This document shows positions 48,372 to 63,292 of a stretch of DNA of 64,000 nt, in pieces. The DNA lies in the NCBI GenBank assembly GCA_032173965.1, contig JAVUNC010000004.1, forward strand, positions 2,928,501-2,992,500, given 5' to 3'. This DNA comes from Sitta carolinensis. Lineage: Eukaryota > Chordata > Aves > Passeriformes > Sittidae. Positions within the stretch are counted from its first letter, which is position 1. Every line of letters begins with the position of its first letter. The notes beneath the pieces are model-generated. The model was not told the DNA's origin and did not search any database. It saw only the letters and a program-made list of their open reading frames with translations. Position numbers and translations under genes: made by a program.

Positions 48372-50456
48372 AAAAGGAGCAGAGGAAGGTGCATTGCCTA
48401 TGGCTCTCCAGAGCTGTTCTGCTCCTCATCCATGAGGGACCCAAACAGTCTGCCCAAGAAAAAGCATATTTACACCCATTGCCAGAGAGGGAAAGTATAA
48501 ATATTTCCAAAGCTTTATGAAGGCTGGTACTTACAGTCATGCTTTGAAAGGGAAAGAATAAAGCAAAATATTCAATTAGAAAAAATTACTGTAATTGCAG
48601 GTTCTATTTTATCCCTCCATTAAAGCAATAAAGTGCCTCGAAATATTGCTGAGCTGGGATACAGAGCTTAGTGCTACTTACCATATTAATATACATCCAG
48701 GGGGGTTAATTTAATTTAGATCTGCATGAGGGTCTTCTCTCCTCCCTGGCCCCTATGGTCTCCCCCACTTCCAGCTGGATATCTATGCACGCTTCTCCCT
48801 CATTCCAAGGGATGGGCACACAATGCTGAGGCTGGACATCAATTCTGACACGTGCCACACACCTCTGGAGCCAGAGCACATCCACACACAGCTCCACACA
48901 CACCAATTCCCAGCTTAAACCATGTTTGCCTGCCCCTCAAAGCTCTGATGTCTGAGTATTTGATTTTCTGTTGGACGAAAATGTCCAATTCCTACTCTCT
49001 GAACATCAAACAAAATCCTCTCGGAAATGTAAAATCATCCCATTTTGCTCTAATAGCACATAAATCCCATGGGAAGGGATTTGCTGTTGAAAGTCACAGA
49101 GCAAGGAATGCTGAGGCTGAAGAAGGGGCTCTTCCTCCCAGCCTTGGCTCTCCCCATGCCTTCTCCACACTACAGTGCCATGAGCTGCAGCTTTCCAAAT
49201 ATAACCTCGCTCTTCCCTCCAACAGAAGATAAGTGAATCTTATTTTAGGGAGCCCTTCATCCTTTTAATTAAACAAATTAATATCACTTCTCCGTATCTC
49301 ATAGCCTCCATTATCTTTTGTGAACTCCTACAATTCTGTTGTAAAGATATATTGAAAAAGTGCTAATTGAGATAATCTCTGGAATTCAAGAGTTGCTGTA
49401 TTTTTAGCCATGTTTTAAAACTATTTTCCCTTTGTTTCTGGAATGCCTCCCATCCTTCCTCCCATGCCAGACTGTTTACATTATTTAAATGCCTTCTGCT
49501 TATACCACTCTTTACAATTTTTACTTCAACAACATCGGCCTCCGTTGCTCTTTTTTCCCTCGCTTAGACATAACTGGGATGAATTCCAATCCCAAATTCA
49601 AAACCACTCCTGGTGCTTTACTGCTGTCTTCTGTGTTTGGTAGATCAGGCAATGTATTTCTGCCATCCTGTCATCCAGGGCTGCCTGTGTGGGGGATCCA
49701 AGCATGAGGAGTTAAACTGATCTTCTTTCACAAGAGGAAATGGGAGAATGGGGATTTTCCCAGACACTGGAACTCTTTAAACTAACAGGGACACATAACA
49801 TGTCCCTGCTTTAGGAGATGATCCTGAGCCACTCCACTGGAAGGATGGGGGAGCTCATCTCTGCTGGATTTTTTGGAGAGTTGTGATGTCCAGTGTCCAT
49901 CACTGAAGCAAAACATGATCTTGCTCCCTTGCCCCTACAGAAAACCCCACAGAACCCCATGAGCTGAGGGTGGCTCTGGCAGCTGGACATGATACTCCCT
50001 CACTCAGGTTTGGGTTTTTCCCACAGGTTTAAGTAGCAAAGTGATAAAGGCAGCTCCAGCCACCAGAGCATCACAGCTCCTGAAGGACTTTTTAATAAGA
50101 GTTCTGCCAAAATGGTGGGGCTTCTATGGGAAACTTCTCCCACATCAAGCAGACCTGTGAAGGTAGAAAAGGAGATGTAGCCCTGCAACTGACAGGAGCT
50201 TTCCAGCATGAGCTGAGACCTCTGCAGGGTCCATTTAAACCTGTTCACAGCAGGCTTGGTTCTCCTAGTGCCCATTTGCTGACCATCTACAGGGCATGGG
50301 GCAGCATTTAGGAGAGATTCCTGTCTTAGTCCTATTTCCCATGGGGTTTTGGAACAGGGAGAAGATGCCTCTTCCCTCAGCTCATCCTGTACAAAGGGGG
50401 GTACTTAAAAAGGCTGCGAAAACAGAGGGAAAGTGACTTTTAACATGGACAGATAG
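48372..50456. other. Unique stretch without recognised features
   Basis: About 2.1 kb between two plus-strand CR1 copies; nothing recognised. Confidence 0.5.
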
Positions 50457-50723
50457 TGATTGGACAAGTGGGAAAAGTTTTAAACTAAAAGAGGAGATAT
50501 TTAGGTTAGACATGGGGAAGAAATTCTTTCCTGTGGGGGTGGTGAGGGTGGCACAGGGTGTCCAGAGAAGCTGTGGCTGCCCCTGGATCCCTGGCAGTGT
50601 CCAAGGCCAGGCTGAATGGGGCAGGGAGCATCCTGGGATAGGGGCAGGTGTCCCTGCAGGGACAGAAACAGAATGAGTTTTAAGGTCCCTTCCAACCCAA
50701 CCATTCGATGACATGATTCTACT
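50457..50723 (+). mobile_element. CR1 LINE 3' fragment
   Basis: GTTTTAAACTAAAAGAGGAG to CCAACCCAACCATTCGATG ACATGATTCT. Confidence 0.9.
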
Positions 50724-53700
50724 CCATGATAACACAGGGATATTTCTCTGGGATGCCAAAATCCTGCTGCAGGTAAACCAAATCAGAACGGAGCAGAGGA
50801 AGAGGAGGTCATGATAAAGGCTCTGGGCTTGAACACAGAAGGTTTCAACAAAGCTGCCAATTCTGCAAAAGATCTGAGCAGCTGAAGTCACTTAAGGACA
50901 GACTGGGAGTATTTCAGAGGTGAACCTGAGCTCTCACAGATTTCCATAAAAAGGAGATGTGAGGAGCAGCACAGTCTTCAGGTCCCATTATAGTTTTGGG
51001 GACACATTTGAGATGGCCTTTTGCTCTATTTTTTTTGTCTCTTAGCCAAGACTTGATTTTGTTTCTGGTTCAAGATATGGAAGTAAGGAATAAAACACAC
51101 ATTTATACTGAAATAACAGAAGTCCATTGGTGAAATTTGTTCAGGGATGGACAAATAGCCACTCCTGAGACTCCTCCTCAGCACTGTAAATGTGGTTCCT
51201 CTCCTACAGCATTTCCATATAACCAGACACAGGCTGAAACTGGAATACAGGGTGGTAGGAAATGTAAATCTCAAGCAGAGAGAGTGACAAAAAAATATAA
51301 AAATAAAAATCCATCCATGGAGAAATGCAATGGGCTGCTCCTGGGACACAGCTAAATGTTCAGTCCCACAACCCAGAAGATTTTGGGAGCATGCTTGACA
51401 CTACAGCCCACAGGATATGGGATGTGCCTGATGTTCTGCCCTGCAAAAGTCAAGCAATTCTGCTCCGTAGGGATAAAAATACAAGGTGTTCCTCCCTCCA
51501 TCAGACTGCTGCTAGGTTGGAGGATTTTCTAAAGATCGTCCTCCCCTGCAGAGCTCTTTCCCCATTTTTTTGGGATCCTGTTTGGAAAAGCATCTCAGGG
51601 CCCTAAAGCATCACAGTAGGCTTGGCCATCATTCTGACTCCCAGCACATCAGAAGAAGGTGGGTCAATGAAGTGACAATATTTGGCACATGTTCTTTGCT
51701 TACGTCTTTAATTACAATTTAATTTTCTCTCTAGCAAAGCCTTACTCTGACTCCCAATTCCTTCTGCCTAAAAGCTTCCAGGTGCTAAAACACTGCCTTA
51801 TAGTACTGCTGATGTTCACTACAGTCAGGTGCTAAAAATCAAGTCACGATTTAAAGGAAATAAAGCAAAATGAGTAAACAGTGAAGTTGTGTGAGGGATC
51901 CAGACTTCTCCACAGGCTCACCTTCATTCCCCAAGGAAAATTACATGTTTGACGTCCCATTTCTGCTCCTTGCAGTCTCAAGGCAGAGCAAGCAGCTCTC
52001 CTCCAAAGCGATGCTTTATCACCATCAGTTCTTCCTCCATCCTTTTCATTAAAAGAAATGCTCCCTGAATAACCTACATTTCTTTGGAGAGGAGAACCAC
52101 TGCAAGGAATAAAGCTGGCTCAGTGCAGCTGAAAGCAAAATGGAAGTGTCTGGAAAGGTGGAAAATACAGAGCCTGGAATTTTAACACAGAAAAAATGGT
52201 GAGCCATCTTTCCTCCTTCCCTTGGCACCCTGCCTCCCCTTCACCAGAAAGGCACTGTCAGGCTGCCACTGGCATTAGAGATAAAGCCATAGGGAGAGTG
52301 GGGAAAAAACAAACAGCTGTTTTTCCTGGAGTTCAGCTTGAACAGCTGAAAAGGGATGTTGTGGTCAAGGACCACATGGGTAGGAGCATTTAGGAATGAA
52401 TGCTTCAAAGCAGTTGGGTTCCCTTCCAGTTTCTAGACTCCTGGAGATGCTGTCCCCAAAATACCTTGCAACATCATCTTCACCTTGAAAGACATGGCAA
52501 TTTTATGCTGGCTCCAGTAAGAACTACGTCAGGTCACCCAAGCAGTTCTGCTTCCCATTCCTCCTCCCCAAAAGCCAGGGTGGGGGGGGTGATGAGCTGC
52601 TGTCACTGCTCAGCCACAGGGCACCACATAGCTCTTCCTCAACAGCATCCAAGAGCAAACCAAACTCCAGTTCCTCCTCCAAATCCCACTCCCCACCTGC
52701 CCAAGCCATGCTGTCTCTGCAGAAACACTGGGTCGCATGGGAAGGGGAGTTCCCAGCAGGTCAGGGCAGGATATTATTTCTCCCAAGGAAAGGTTTGGAG
52801 AAATCTCTGCCCTCCCAAGGCTGGCCCAGCAGATCCAACATCTGTGGTTGGACCCCCTCTAGTGGGAACCACTCAACAAGACATGGAGCACCACCACCAC
52901 CCGCTACCCATGGAGACCCCACTCAAAAGATAAAGCCCTTTTTCCATCGCTGTTGTGTCTATTATTATTATTATTATTATTTCCACTCTCTCACCACCCA
53001 CGCACTCTGTGGATGTTGCTGGACCTCTACACCCACAGCCCAGCACCTCCTTATGGAGATCTGGCAGAAAGGGGGGTGGAATGGGTAAGTTTTTTGGAAG
53101 GGAGAACAACCTTGCTGGAAAAAAAATATAAAAAGTTATACCCCAGACCTGACTTTGTAGGGAGAACATATTTATCATCTATCCCAGAATGTCTTCCCTC
53201 TGCCAACTTGTCAAAAGCTGACAAAACTCCATACTATAACAGCAAGCTGTTAAAACTTGGCTAAAAGGAAAAACTCAGCTGCCAGACAAGCTAACCAGAA
53301 AAAGCTGAAAAAAATATTCCAACGTGCCAGGGAAGGCAATAAATTTCCAGAAAGACTCTACACAGCTGAACATCCCAAACCAAGACAAGGAGGCAGCATT
53401 AGGTCAGCAGCTTCTGGTTCATCTGCTGTTTGACAAGCAGATGGCTCTCACTTTGAGGGATTTGGGCAGAGAACTTCAGAGTTGTAGCTGCCTGTATTTC
53501 TAAACTACCCAAAATAATGTGTCTCTAACTGTTCATCCCAGACAAAGTATTTTAGGAAAGCCTGAACCCACTCAACACAAAAGTCATTAAATGCCACGTA
53601 TTCCATTTAAACCCATTGATTCATCTTTCCACCTCCGAAGATGAACAGCTCACAGATTTGGTCTTTCCACTAATAAAAAAGATGCCAACTCTCTGCCTAA

Positions 53701-56700
53701 ATGTTACGAATTTCTCACCCACCATGTACATACACAAGACAAGTTTAATGTCACAACAGTGACAAGGTTTGTTGTGGTTTGCTGGGCTTTCTCGTAAAGA
53801 CTGTTTTTCTCCTACATCTGTATTGAAATCTGTTTTAATAACAAACCCCATAAATAGAGCACATTCATACCCTAAAACTCACCATCACTAATAGTTTAAC
53901 AGACACAGAGAGATTTCCAGCTGGTCAGCATTCATTTTAGCTCACTCCACATCCCGTTAATCCAATGGAATCCAATAATGTTTGCTTTAATAGCACAGTG
54001 CAAGGGATCGGACTTTCCACTGTAAACCCCCTATTCCAGGGCAGCATCCATGACCCAGTAACCCACTTCCAGCAGAGGTTAAGGAAAGGTACATCTGACA
54101 GGGAAGTTCACTCCTGTCATTCATACAACCAGTGCAACTACTCAAGATACCAAAACTTCTACTTCTCCTGAATTTACACAGCTGAACAGCTCCAGCAGCA
54201 GCAAGAGCCCTGTCTTCAGCCTGTTTCCAGCAAAACCACAGCATGGCTCCCCAAGGAACAGCCCTTGACAGCTTGCACTGCAGCACCTCTATAATGAGCA
54301 CAACGTGCCTCAACTGGCATCCTTCACTTTTTGGATAGCCTGGATGAATTGTTCAAGTCCTCAAGACAATCTAAGACTTGAGAGGAAAGGTGAATATTGT
54401 AGGTTTACGAAGGTAAAAACCCCAGGAGCTGAGCTTTATAGGTGGGAATGGCATTGGAGATCAGAGTACTGGCATCCATTTGAGATCAGACTACTTGCAG
54501 CAAGAATTCCAAATATTATGTATCTATACACACACATATGTTTTTACTATTTTTCCAACAGCCACTATAGACAGACAGTATTAACACATCCTTCAGATCC
54601 CAGCTGAGCTAAAAAAAGCCCACAAAACCTCCAGAAATATCACTAAGCCCCCCCTTAGCACTCGCACTGCCCCCTCAGCCCTCCTGCCTGGTCACGATCC
54701 ACCCTCTGAATAAAACAGAAACAGACAAAGCCCCATCCAGACTGCTCCAAAACAAGCTCCTTCTCCCACGATCCTGACAAAATGAAGAGACAGCCTTGCT
54801 AAAATAAGATCCCGATGTATATTTATATTTCTGCCATAAAATGCTATTTATTCACCATCTTATTGGCGAGTTTTCCCAGTATTTACGAGAAGAAGCCGCC
54901 ACAGGAATTGTGTCATCCCTCAAAACCCAAACGCAGATTTACCTAACGTATTCAGGATGAGGATTCCTGTACTACTCCAAGCTGCCCCCCTCCAATTCTC
55001 CACGATTTCGCTCCCAGCTGCTGAGCAACACCCACGACATCCCCTGCGTAAGGCACGGTCCCGATTACGCTCCATGCAGCGGCAGCACGGATCCGTGATC
55101 CCACAGGAGAGCAGGCTCGGAGCATTACGCACCGAACTTACGCTGTCCTAGGTTTTCCTCCTCCATCCCCACGTCTAAACTTCTCCCCAGCACGCAGAGA
55201 TTGCGCCGCAGGCAAACGCGGCCAAACCAGTGCGTTCCAGTATTAGTCCCGTCACCGCATCCGAGATTAATTTTAATGGCATTGGCAATAGCTGAAGTGG
55301 GAATTCAAAAAGACACCCTCGTGGAGGCTGCTCCACAGATCCCAGGAAATTAATTCTGGCTCTGGTCAGGTACTGGGAGTTGGCTCCACGCTGTCCAGCG
55401 TGCCTTAAAGAGCGGGAGCCGGGCGCTGGTGGGATTAGAGAGCAACAGGAGAGAAAGCTCCCTGATTTCACCTAACGTGATCCAAGCTGCAGCACTCCTT
55501 GTCAGCCCCCTTTGGCATTCCCAGCCCTTCACAGTATCAGAAGCAAACGTTTTTCCTCTGCATTAGCATAGCAGGGAAAAGTCTGGGCAACTTGAGCTTT
55601 GTTTCTTCCTATTACCCAAAAATCAGCCCCCCACATGCACCCCTTGTGTCCCTGCCGGCATCACTTCAGCATCCCCCTCCCCACACGCTCACTCGAGCGT
55701 GCCGTGGCATGGGGTGGCTGTGCACTGCTAAAACACAATCATTTCTTCTGCCTGACTCCAAGAAAGGAAAAATCCAACTTGCCAGAGGAGCATCTGCATT
55801 GAGAACTGCTTTTGCTGATGGGATCAGCACTTGGGAGTACCAGGGGAAGCAGCAGAAAGGGTCGCGGACCAATTCATCATCCTCGCACGCACCACCCGCA
55901 GACATCCCCCTCCCGCCACCCCCCAGCCCAAATCCCGGCCGTAAAAACCCATAAAAATAGAATAAACCCCCAAGCAGACGTTGAGAACAAATGTGCTTTG
56001 AACGCTGCACAAATGACATTGAAGATGCAGAAGAAATATGTATTTGCCGTTGCACTGCATGATTGCATGGGCTTATTTCCGACGTACACATCTCACGCAC
56101 CCTTGCAACGCAGATCCCCTCCACCCCCGCGGCTTCTTCAAAAAAAAAAATGGGAAAATAAAAATCTTTGATCCCTAAGGATTATTTTAAAAGCTACGAA
56201 TGCCAAGCGACCCCCATTCGGAGCCTCTTCCCTACAGACTGATCGATCCATGGGGTGGAGGGGGTGCAGCCACCACCCCGTGACACAAACCCAGAGTTGT
56301 CCCTCTACCCCCACCCCAAATCTCACACCCCTTCCACATTACCAACCCTCGCCCCAGCTCAGAGGATGCTGGGCCACGCCGGGTTTTTACAGCTGTCCTT
56401 ACACCACCTCTTTCCGTAAGCCCGACATCTCTGTGGCAGTGTTTGCATCCACAGGCTTTCATCCTGGAGAATCCCTCCCTGCCTCCTCCCACCTCTCTTT
56501 TTGGGGAGGATAACGTAATTTCCAGCTCGCAGTGGAGGATGCTCTTTTATTCCTGCCGAGCCCGAGGTCAATTCCCAGACCCGTCCTCCGGCCAGTGTCT
56601 CCTCCACCCCAGAACCTCTCCCTCCGGCAGGGAACAGTCCCTTATCCCTGACCTTCAGGCTCAAACCGGCAGCCCCACCGCCGCCGTCCCCACCGAGCAG

Positions 56701-57112
56701 GTTTCTCCTTTCTCCAGAGCCACAGTCGAGGCATCACGCTGCGTTTTTCCACTCCCACCACCCGTTCCTTCGGTTCAGGGGGAGTCAGCGAGCCAGCAGC
56801 TCCCGCTCCTGCTCCACTGGCTGGGGAGAGGCTCTCGGAGATGGATGAGACCCTCACCCCTCATCCCAACAGGATCTGTGCCAGGAGGGCATCAACCCTC
56901 TGGAACCAGCACGTCCCGGTGCTTGGCAGCCACGGGTCCATCCCCCCACAGACCCTCTCTGGAGCAGCCCCTGCATCCCATGGGGTCTTTTCCTGGCTGT
57001 CCCCTGGCTTCAGGAGAGGGGTGGCGGGTGAGTCCCCCCCAGGGCCACTGGACGTCCCTTTGCAGTGCTGTCACTGCCAGGGTCACCCCCAGCCCCAGGC
57101 CTGTCCTGAAGG
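50724..57112. other. Longest CR1-free stretch
   Basis: About 6.4 kb with only an ATT microsatellite. CpG density climbs from about 54.9 kb towards XKR6 exon 1. Unique blocks at 55160-55500 and 55970-56120 (for example GCACTGCATGATTGCATGGG, TTTCCGACGTACACATC) look like possible conserved elements. No exon found. Confidence 0.5.
52959..52982. repeat. (ATT)n microsatellite
   Basis: About eight TAT/ATT units. Confidence 0.9.
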
Positions 57113-57325
57113 AGAGAGCAGCTCCATGACCCCCCTCCCATCCTGCCCCATGTCTGTGGAGCACCATCTCATTCCCACAGAGCCAGAATCCCTTCCATCC
57201 CACACCGCGAAGGAAGAAGAAGGGAAGGGGAGAGCAGCTCCATGACCCCCCTCCCGTCCTGCCCCATGTCTGTGGAGCACCATCTCATTCCCATGGAGCT
57301 AGAATCCCTTCCATTCCACACCATG
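57113..57325. repeat. Direct duplication, period about 118 bp
   Basis: The block at 57113-57213 (GAGAGCAGCTCCATGACCCC ... CCTTCCATCCCACACC) recurs at 57231-57325 with few differences. It begins the tandem-repeat tract that leads into the XKR6 donor side. Confidence 0.9.
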
Positions 57326-57355
57326 TGGGGCATAGAACTGTGTCCCCTCCAAGCT

Positions 57356-57800
57356 GTGAGGTGACAGCAGTTCTATTCTCCTCTCCCCAGCCCCACACAC
57401 TCATTTTTTGGGAGGGGGGCATCTCTGCTCCCTTTGGGGCTCTTCTCAGTGAAGAAGGGGTCACCCCAGATTTCCACGTGGGGAGCACCATCTCATGTCC
57501 TGCTTGTACCAACCAACTCCACTCCTCCCACCTCAGCCCCACAGACACATTTTGGCAGAACTTCTCTTCCCCTCAAGTGCCCCCTCTGCACAAGGGGGAC
57601 CCTGACACCTCCTCCACTGTGGGGACCACTGGCAAGGTTCCACCACAGACCATGCATGAGGTGACAATGGCCCCCATGGCCCCAACCTCAGCTCCCCAGG
57701 CTCATTTTGTGGAAATCGCTCCTCCCTTTGGGTTTCTCCTCCCTCAGCATTGGAGTAACCCCAAATCCCCCTCCCTCTCCACGTGGGGAGCACCGCACTG
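57356..57800. repeat. Degenerate 150-190 bp tandem repeat, about 3 copies
   Basis: Three diverged copies share the order GAGGTGACA, CCTCAGCYCC, CTCATTTT (or CACATTTT), CTCCCTTTGGG, a CCCCAGATTTCC or CCCCAAATCCCC box and CACGTGGGGAGCACC. The clearest pair is 57358-57492 and 57657-57795, with a weaker copy between. Confidence 0.65.
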
Positions 57801-57819
57801 ACCACCACCAACCACCTCA

Positions 57820-59599
<1,780 letters not shown>

Positions 59600-59669
59600 T
59601 CAGCGCACCGGGCACCGGCCGGCCGGCAGCTCACGGGATGGGGCCCCGAGAGCGGCGGGCTGAGCGGCG

Positions 59670-60025
59670 AGCTCAGCGCGGTCTGCGACTCCCTCGTGAG
59701 GGGGGGAAGAGGAGGGGCGGGCGCTGGGCTCTGCCCTGCGCGGAGCCCGGGACGGGAGACGGGGAACGGCCTGGGGTTGTGTCGGGGGAAGGTCGGGTTG
59801 GATGCTGGGGAAAGGTGGTGATCCCAGAGGGTGACTGGGCGCTGGAGCAGCTCCTCGGGGGATGGTCACGGCGCCAAACCTGGCACAGGTCAAGGAGCAC
59901 TTGGACAGCTCCTTGTGGGAGCTCCTCCCAACGGTGGGATTGTTGGGATGCTCCTGTGTAAGGCCAGGAGTTGGGCTGGATGATCCCTGTGCGTTCCTGC
60001 CAACTCAGCTGATTCCGTGATTCTC
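59670..60025 (+). mobile_element. CpG-rich CR1 3' fragment upstream of XKR6
   Basis: Right part clear: GGATGCTGGGGAAAGGTGG, GGGCGCTGGAGCAGCTCC, GGGCTGGATGATCCCTGTG, ending TTCCGTGATTCTCTGG (third tail class). Leftward the CR1 pattern continues (GGGGTTGTGTCGGGGGAAGG aligned to the usual GTTGTGCCAGGGGAGG; GGGCTCTGCCCTGCGC aligned to GGGCTCTGCTCCC) to about 59670, inside the CpG island. It is unusually CpG-rich for a CR1. The left boundary is an estimate. Confidence 0.75.
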
Positions 60026-60187
60026 TGGACAACCTCTGCCCTCACTGGTCTCAGCACCCTCACAGGGAAGAATTTCTTCCTAAAATCCCGTCTAGCCTTG
60101 ACCTCTTTCAACTTAAAACCATTTCCCCTTGTTCTGTCACTCCCTGCCCTTGTTCAACGTCCCTCTCCAGCTTTCTTGGAGCTCCCT
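60026..60187 (-). mobile_element. CR1 fragment lacking its 3' tail
   Basis: CACCCTCACAGGGAAGAATTT, CCATTTCCCCTTGTTCTG and CCCTCTCCAGCTTTCTTGG; flanked immediately by CR1 pieces on both sides. Confidence 0.8.
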
Positions 60188-60189
60188 TA

Positions 60190-60432
60190 CAGAGTCACAG
60201 AATTAGGTTGGAAAAGACCTCTGACATCACCCATTCCAACTGTTAACCCATGGACATGATCACGCCTAAATTTTATCCCCAAGTTCTGCATCTACACGTT
60301 TGGAAAACCTGCAGGGATGCGGGTTCCGCCATCAGGTTGCCTTGGGCAGCCTGTTCATTGCCTGACTACTCATTCCATGGAGATTTTTTCCTCAATATCC
60401 AATCTAAACCTCCCTCGGTACAAGTTGAGATC
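60190..60432 (-). mobile_element. CR1 LINE 3' fragment, second tail class
   Basis: AGTCACAGAATTAGGTTGG, AAAGACCTCTGACATCACC and ATATCCAATCTAAACCTCCC. Confidence 0.85.
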
Positions 60433-60740
60433 ACAGAATCACAAAATCATTTAGGTTGGAAAACATCTGAAATCATTGAGTCCAACCTGTGACCAATCAC
60501 CAGAGAGCTGAGTGCTGTGTCCAGTCATTCCTTGAACACCTCCAGGGACTCCATGATGTCACTGAGCAGCCTGTTCCAATGTCTAATCACACTTTTTGTG
60601 AGGAAATTCCCCCTAATGTCCTACCTGAACCTCCTCTCCAGCCACATGACCTAGGGCTAAGATCTCCCCAGGGTTCTCTTCTCCAGGCTGAGCAACCCCA
60701 GTTCTCTCAGCCTTTCCTCATAGGAGAGGTGTTCCATCTC
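60433..60740 (-). mobile_element. CR1 LINE 3' fragment
   Basis: ACAGAATCACAAAATCATTTAG, GAGTCCAACCTGTGACC, CAGCCTGTTCCAATGTC, CTCCAGGCTGAGCAACCCC and CCTTTCCTCATAGGAGAGG. Confidence 0.85.
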
Positions 60741-61041
60741 TTTAGTCATCCTGAAATCACAGAAGCTGGGCCCCCTTGTGCTGACCCATCCTGCTCCCAA
60801 ATCAGCTCCCCAGTCCAGTGTCAACTGCCCCATCCCTGTCACCTGCTCAACCTCAAATCCCAGAACCACCACTCAGTTCATCCTCAGCCAGGCTGCTTTC
60901 CACCTTCCCACCTCCAGCAGATCCCAGGTGCCTGGCAGATCTGGGACCTGCTCTGGGTTTCTTTTTGCCTTTTCCCTTCCCATGGTTGTGCTGGGGAAGG
61001 GAGGCTCCTGTCCTGCCCCATCCCACAGGTGCCTCTCCTGT

Positions 61042-61206
61042 ACCCAGAGGGTGGTGGAGCTTTGGCTTCCCCGTCCCTGGAAATGCTCAGAGTCAGGTTT
61101 GATGGGACTTGGAGCAACCTGGGATAGTGAAAAGCGTCCCTGCCCATGGCAGTGGGTGGCACTGGACAAGGTTTAAGTCTCTTCCCACCCAAACTTTTCT
61201 GGGATT
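61042..61206 (+). mobile_element. CR1 LINE 3' fragment
   Basis: GTCCCTGGAAATGCTCAGAG to CCACCCAAACTTTTCTGGG ATTC. Confidence 0.85.
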
Positions 61207-63074
61207 CATTCTCAGTTGATAACAGCTCTCTCCAAGCACACCTTGCACCCCGACCTCACACCACCTTGCTGCCTTCTCAGATCCCCCACCTTGGTGTCTT
61301 CCTGTCCTTCTAACACAAGGATTCTCCATCCCCTCCTCTGCTCTTTGTCACTCCCTTACCCACTCTGGGGGACACTGCTTTTCCCACCCTGTGCTTACAG
61401 AAGCACACAGACTCTGCAAGGGCTCAGCTCTGTGCTGGAGAAACCTCTGGCAGGCTGAGGAAGCAGCTCCTGGCTCTGTTTTTTGATCTGCCTGGAGCTG
61501 AGCTGCACCCCAGGCAGCTGTTTCACCGAAGGACTCACTGGCAGTCTGGGAAACCCAAATTCCAGGTCCTTTCCCCCTAGTTCCATGTTACACGTCTGTT
61601 CATTCATCATGTCCCATTTTTCTGAGCTGTCTTGTGCTGTCCTCTGTAGGTTACAATCTCTCCTCTTTTCCATGTGTTTTTTTCCCCCCACTGTTCAATA
61701 AGAAGACTCCTTCCAGATGCTCCTTCTCCAGCAGCTGCTTCTGCCTCTTTCTCTGGGAGTTTGAATTCTACCCTTTCTTCCTTTTTTTTTTCTTTAAACT
61801 GTGTCAAAATATCAGGGCTGAGAATGTCAGGACTCCAGAACGGCTGAAAAAGTTGCTGTTTTGCAGAGTCTAAATTTCAACATGGAGAAAAAAGAAATAG
61901 CTCCAAGAAGGTAGAAAAATGCATATAAAATGCAGATGCAGATAAAATGCTTTTGCAGGGAGGAAAAAATAATCTCGAAGAAAAAGTGGGAGGACTTTCA
62001 TATATTAAGCAGGCTGTCTGGGAAAGGTGTATTTGGTGTTTCTGAGTGATGTCAGAGAGCTGAAAAGTTTTGTGAAGTCTGTGAAAATTGGTGCTGGTTT
62101 TGAAATTGCTGGATCCTCCTGTAACAGAGAAATAGAAGAAAGGGAACAGAAAGCAAAGTTTTAGGCATAATCCACATGGATGCACCTGATGCACACCTGG
62201 ATGTGGACAAATTTCACTTGGAGTGAAACCCTGGCACAAAGTTCTCCAAAGTGAGAAAACTGGTATTATTTTTAATATTATATAGTGGGATCAGACACAA
62301 CAGGATCCCACAGATCACCATCATAATACATGCAAATGTTGAAGATATCCCTTTTTTCTGCCAACTTCAGCTATTGCAAGAATATGGAAATAAATAAGTG
62401 CAAAACCAGCCCTCAAACAAAATTACTTCATGTGCATAAGACATGTATAAATATATATAATATATATATATAATATAAACATCAACTCCCTCTCCTGATG
62501 GATACTTTCAAACCTAAATATGGATGTTAATTTTCACAGCAGTAAGAAATAAGAACTCTGGGACCCATATTTTTGGGTGAGAAGCGCCCATATTAAGCTT
62601 CAACTTCTGATTTGCAGTACAAGGAGATATAAATGGAAGCATCCCTCATTCCTGCAAACTTTTCTGTGTGGCAGATTTGCTACATATGATGAGAAAGATA
62701 AAAAAAAATCCCCCCCAAAAACCAAAACAACAGAGAAATAAACAAACTGTTTGGTGTTATTACTTTCACAGAAGGGTAGGTGAACCAGTAAGGGGGCAGA
62801 CGAGTCATCTGTTTTGGTACAAAACCAACCCAAACTTGTTCGATGAGACATTCGGGTGGGAGAAGGCAGCAGTTGAGGATTTCAGCGTTGGCACGTGGAG
62901 TGAGAGAAGCAGCTGCTTGGGCAGGGGATGACAATGACAATACCCTGCTGGCACTGCCCCAAACTCCTCGGTGCAGCTGTGGCCACCTGTGCCCAGGAAG
63001 GGTGAACTCCAACTGCAGGGAAGAGCTAGGTGTGGATCAGAGCTCAGGACAATCTGTCTTTTTCTCCCGTGGAC
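61207..63074. other. XKR6 upstream flank, no recognised gene
   Basis: Unique DNA with the TA microsatellite at 62445. No divergent gene or CpG island partner recognised to the window edge apart from the old CR1-like piece. Confidence 0.5.
62445..62480. repeat. AT-rich (TA)n microsatellite
   Basis: Alternating TA interrupted by AA, in the flank upstream of XKR6. Confidence 0.85.
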
Positions 63075-63292
63075 TGAAAGAATTTGGCTTGTTTGGTTTA
63101 GCTAAAAAATGAGGCTGGAGAAGGAATATGTTTTCTGCCTATAAATACATCCTGGAAAATAAATGTGAGCGGAGGGAAAGGCATTGGGACAGTGAAGGGC
63201 AACGGTGGAAAAGTGAACGAGTAGGAACTGGCCATGAATATTTTTAGCCTGGAAATCGGAAGATCTTTCCAGTAGGAGTATCAGAGACTGAA
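63075..63292 (+). mobile_element. Old CR1-like fragment
   Basis: GAATTTGGCTTGTTTGG, CTGCCTATAAATACATCCTGG and AACTGGCCATGAATATTTTTAG follow the order of an ancient amniote CR1 (L3-like) 3' region. Much more diverged than the other copies. Confidence 0.5.
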
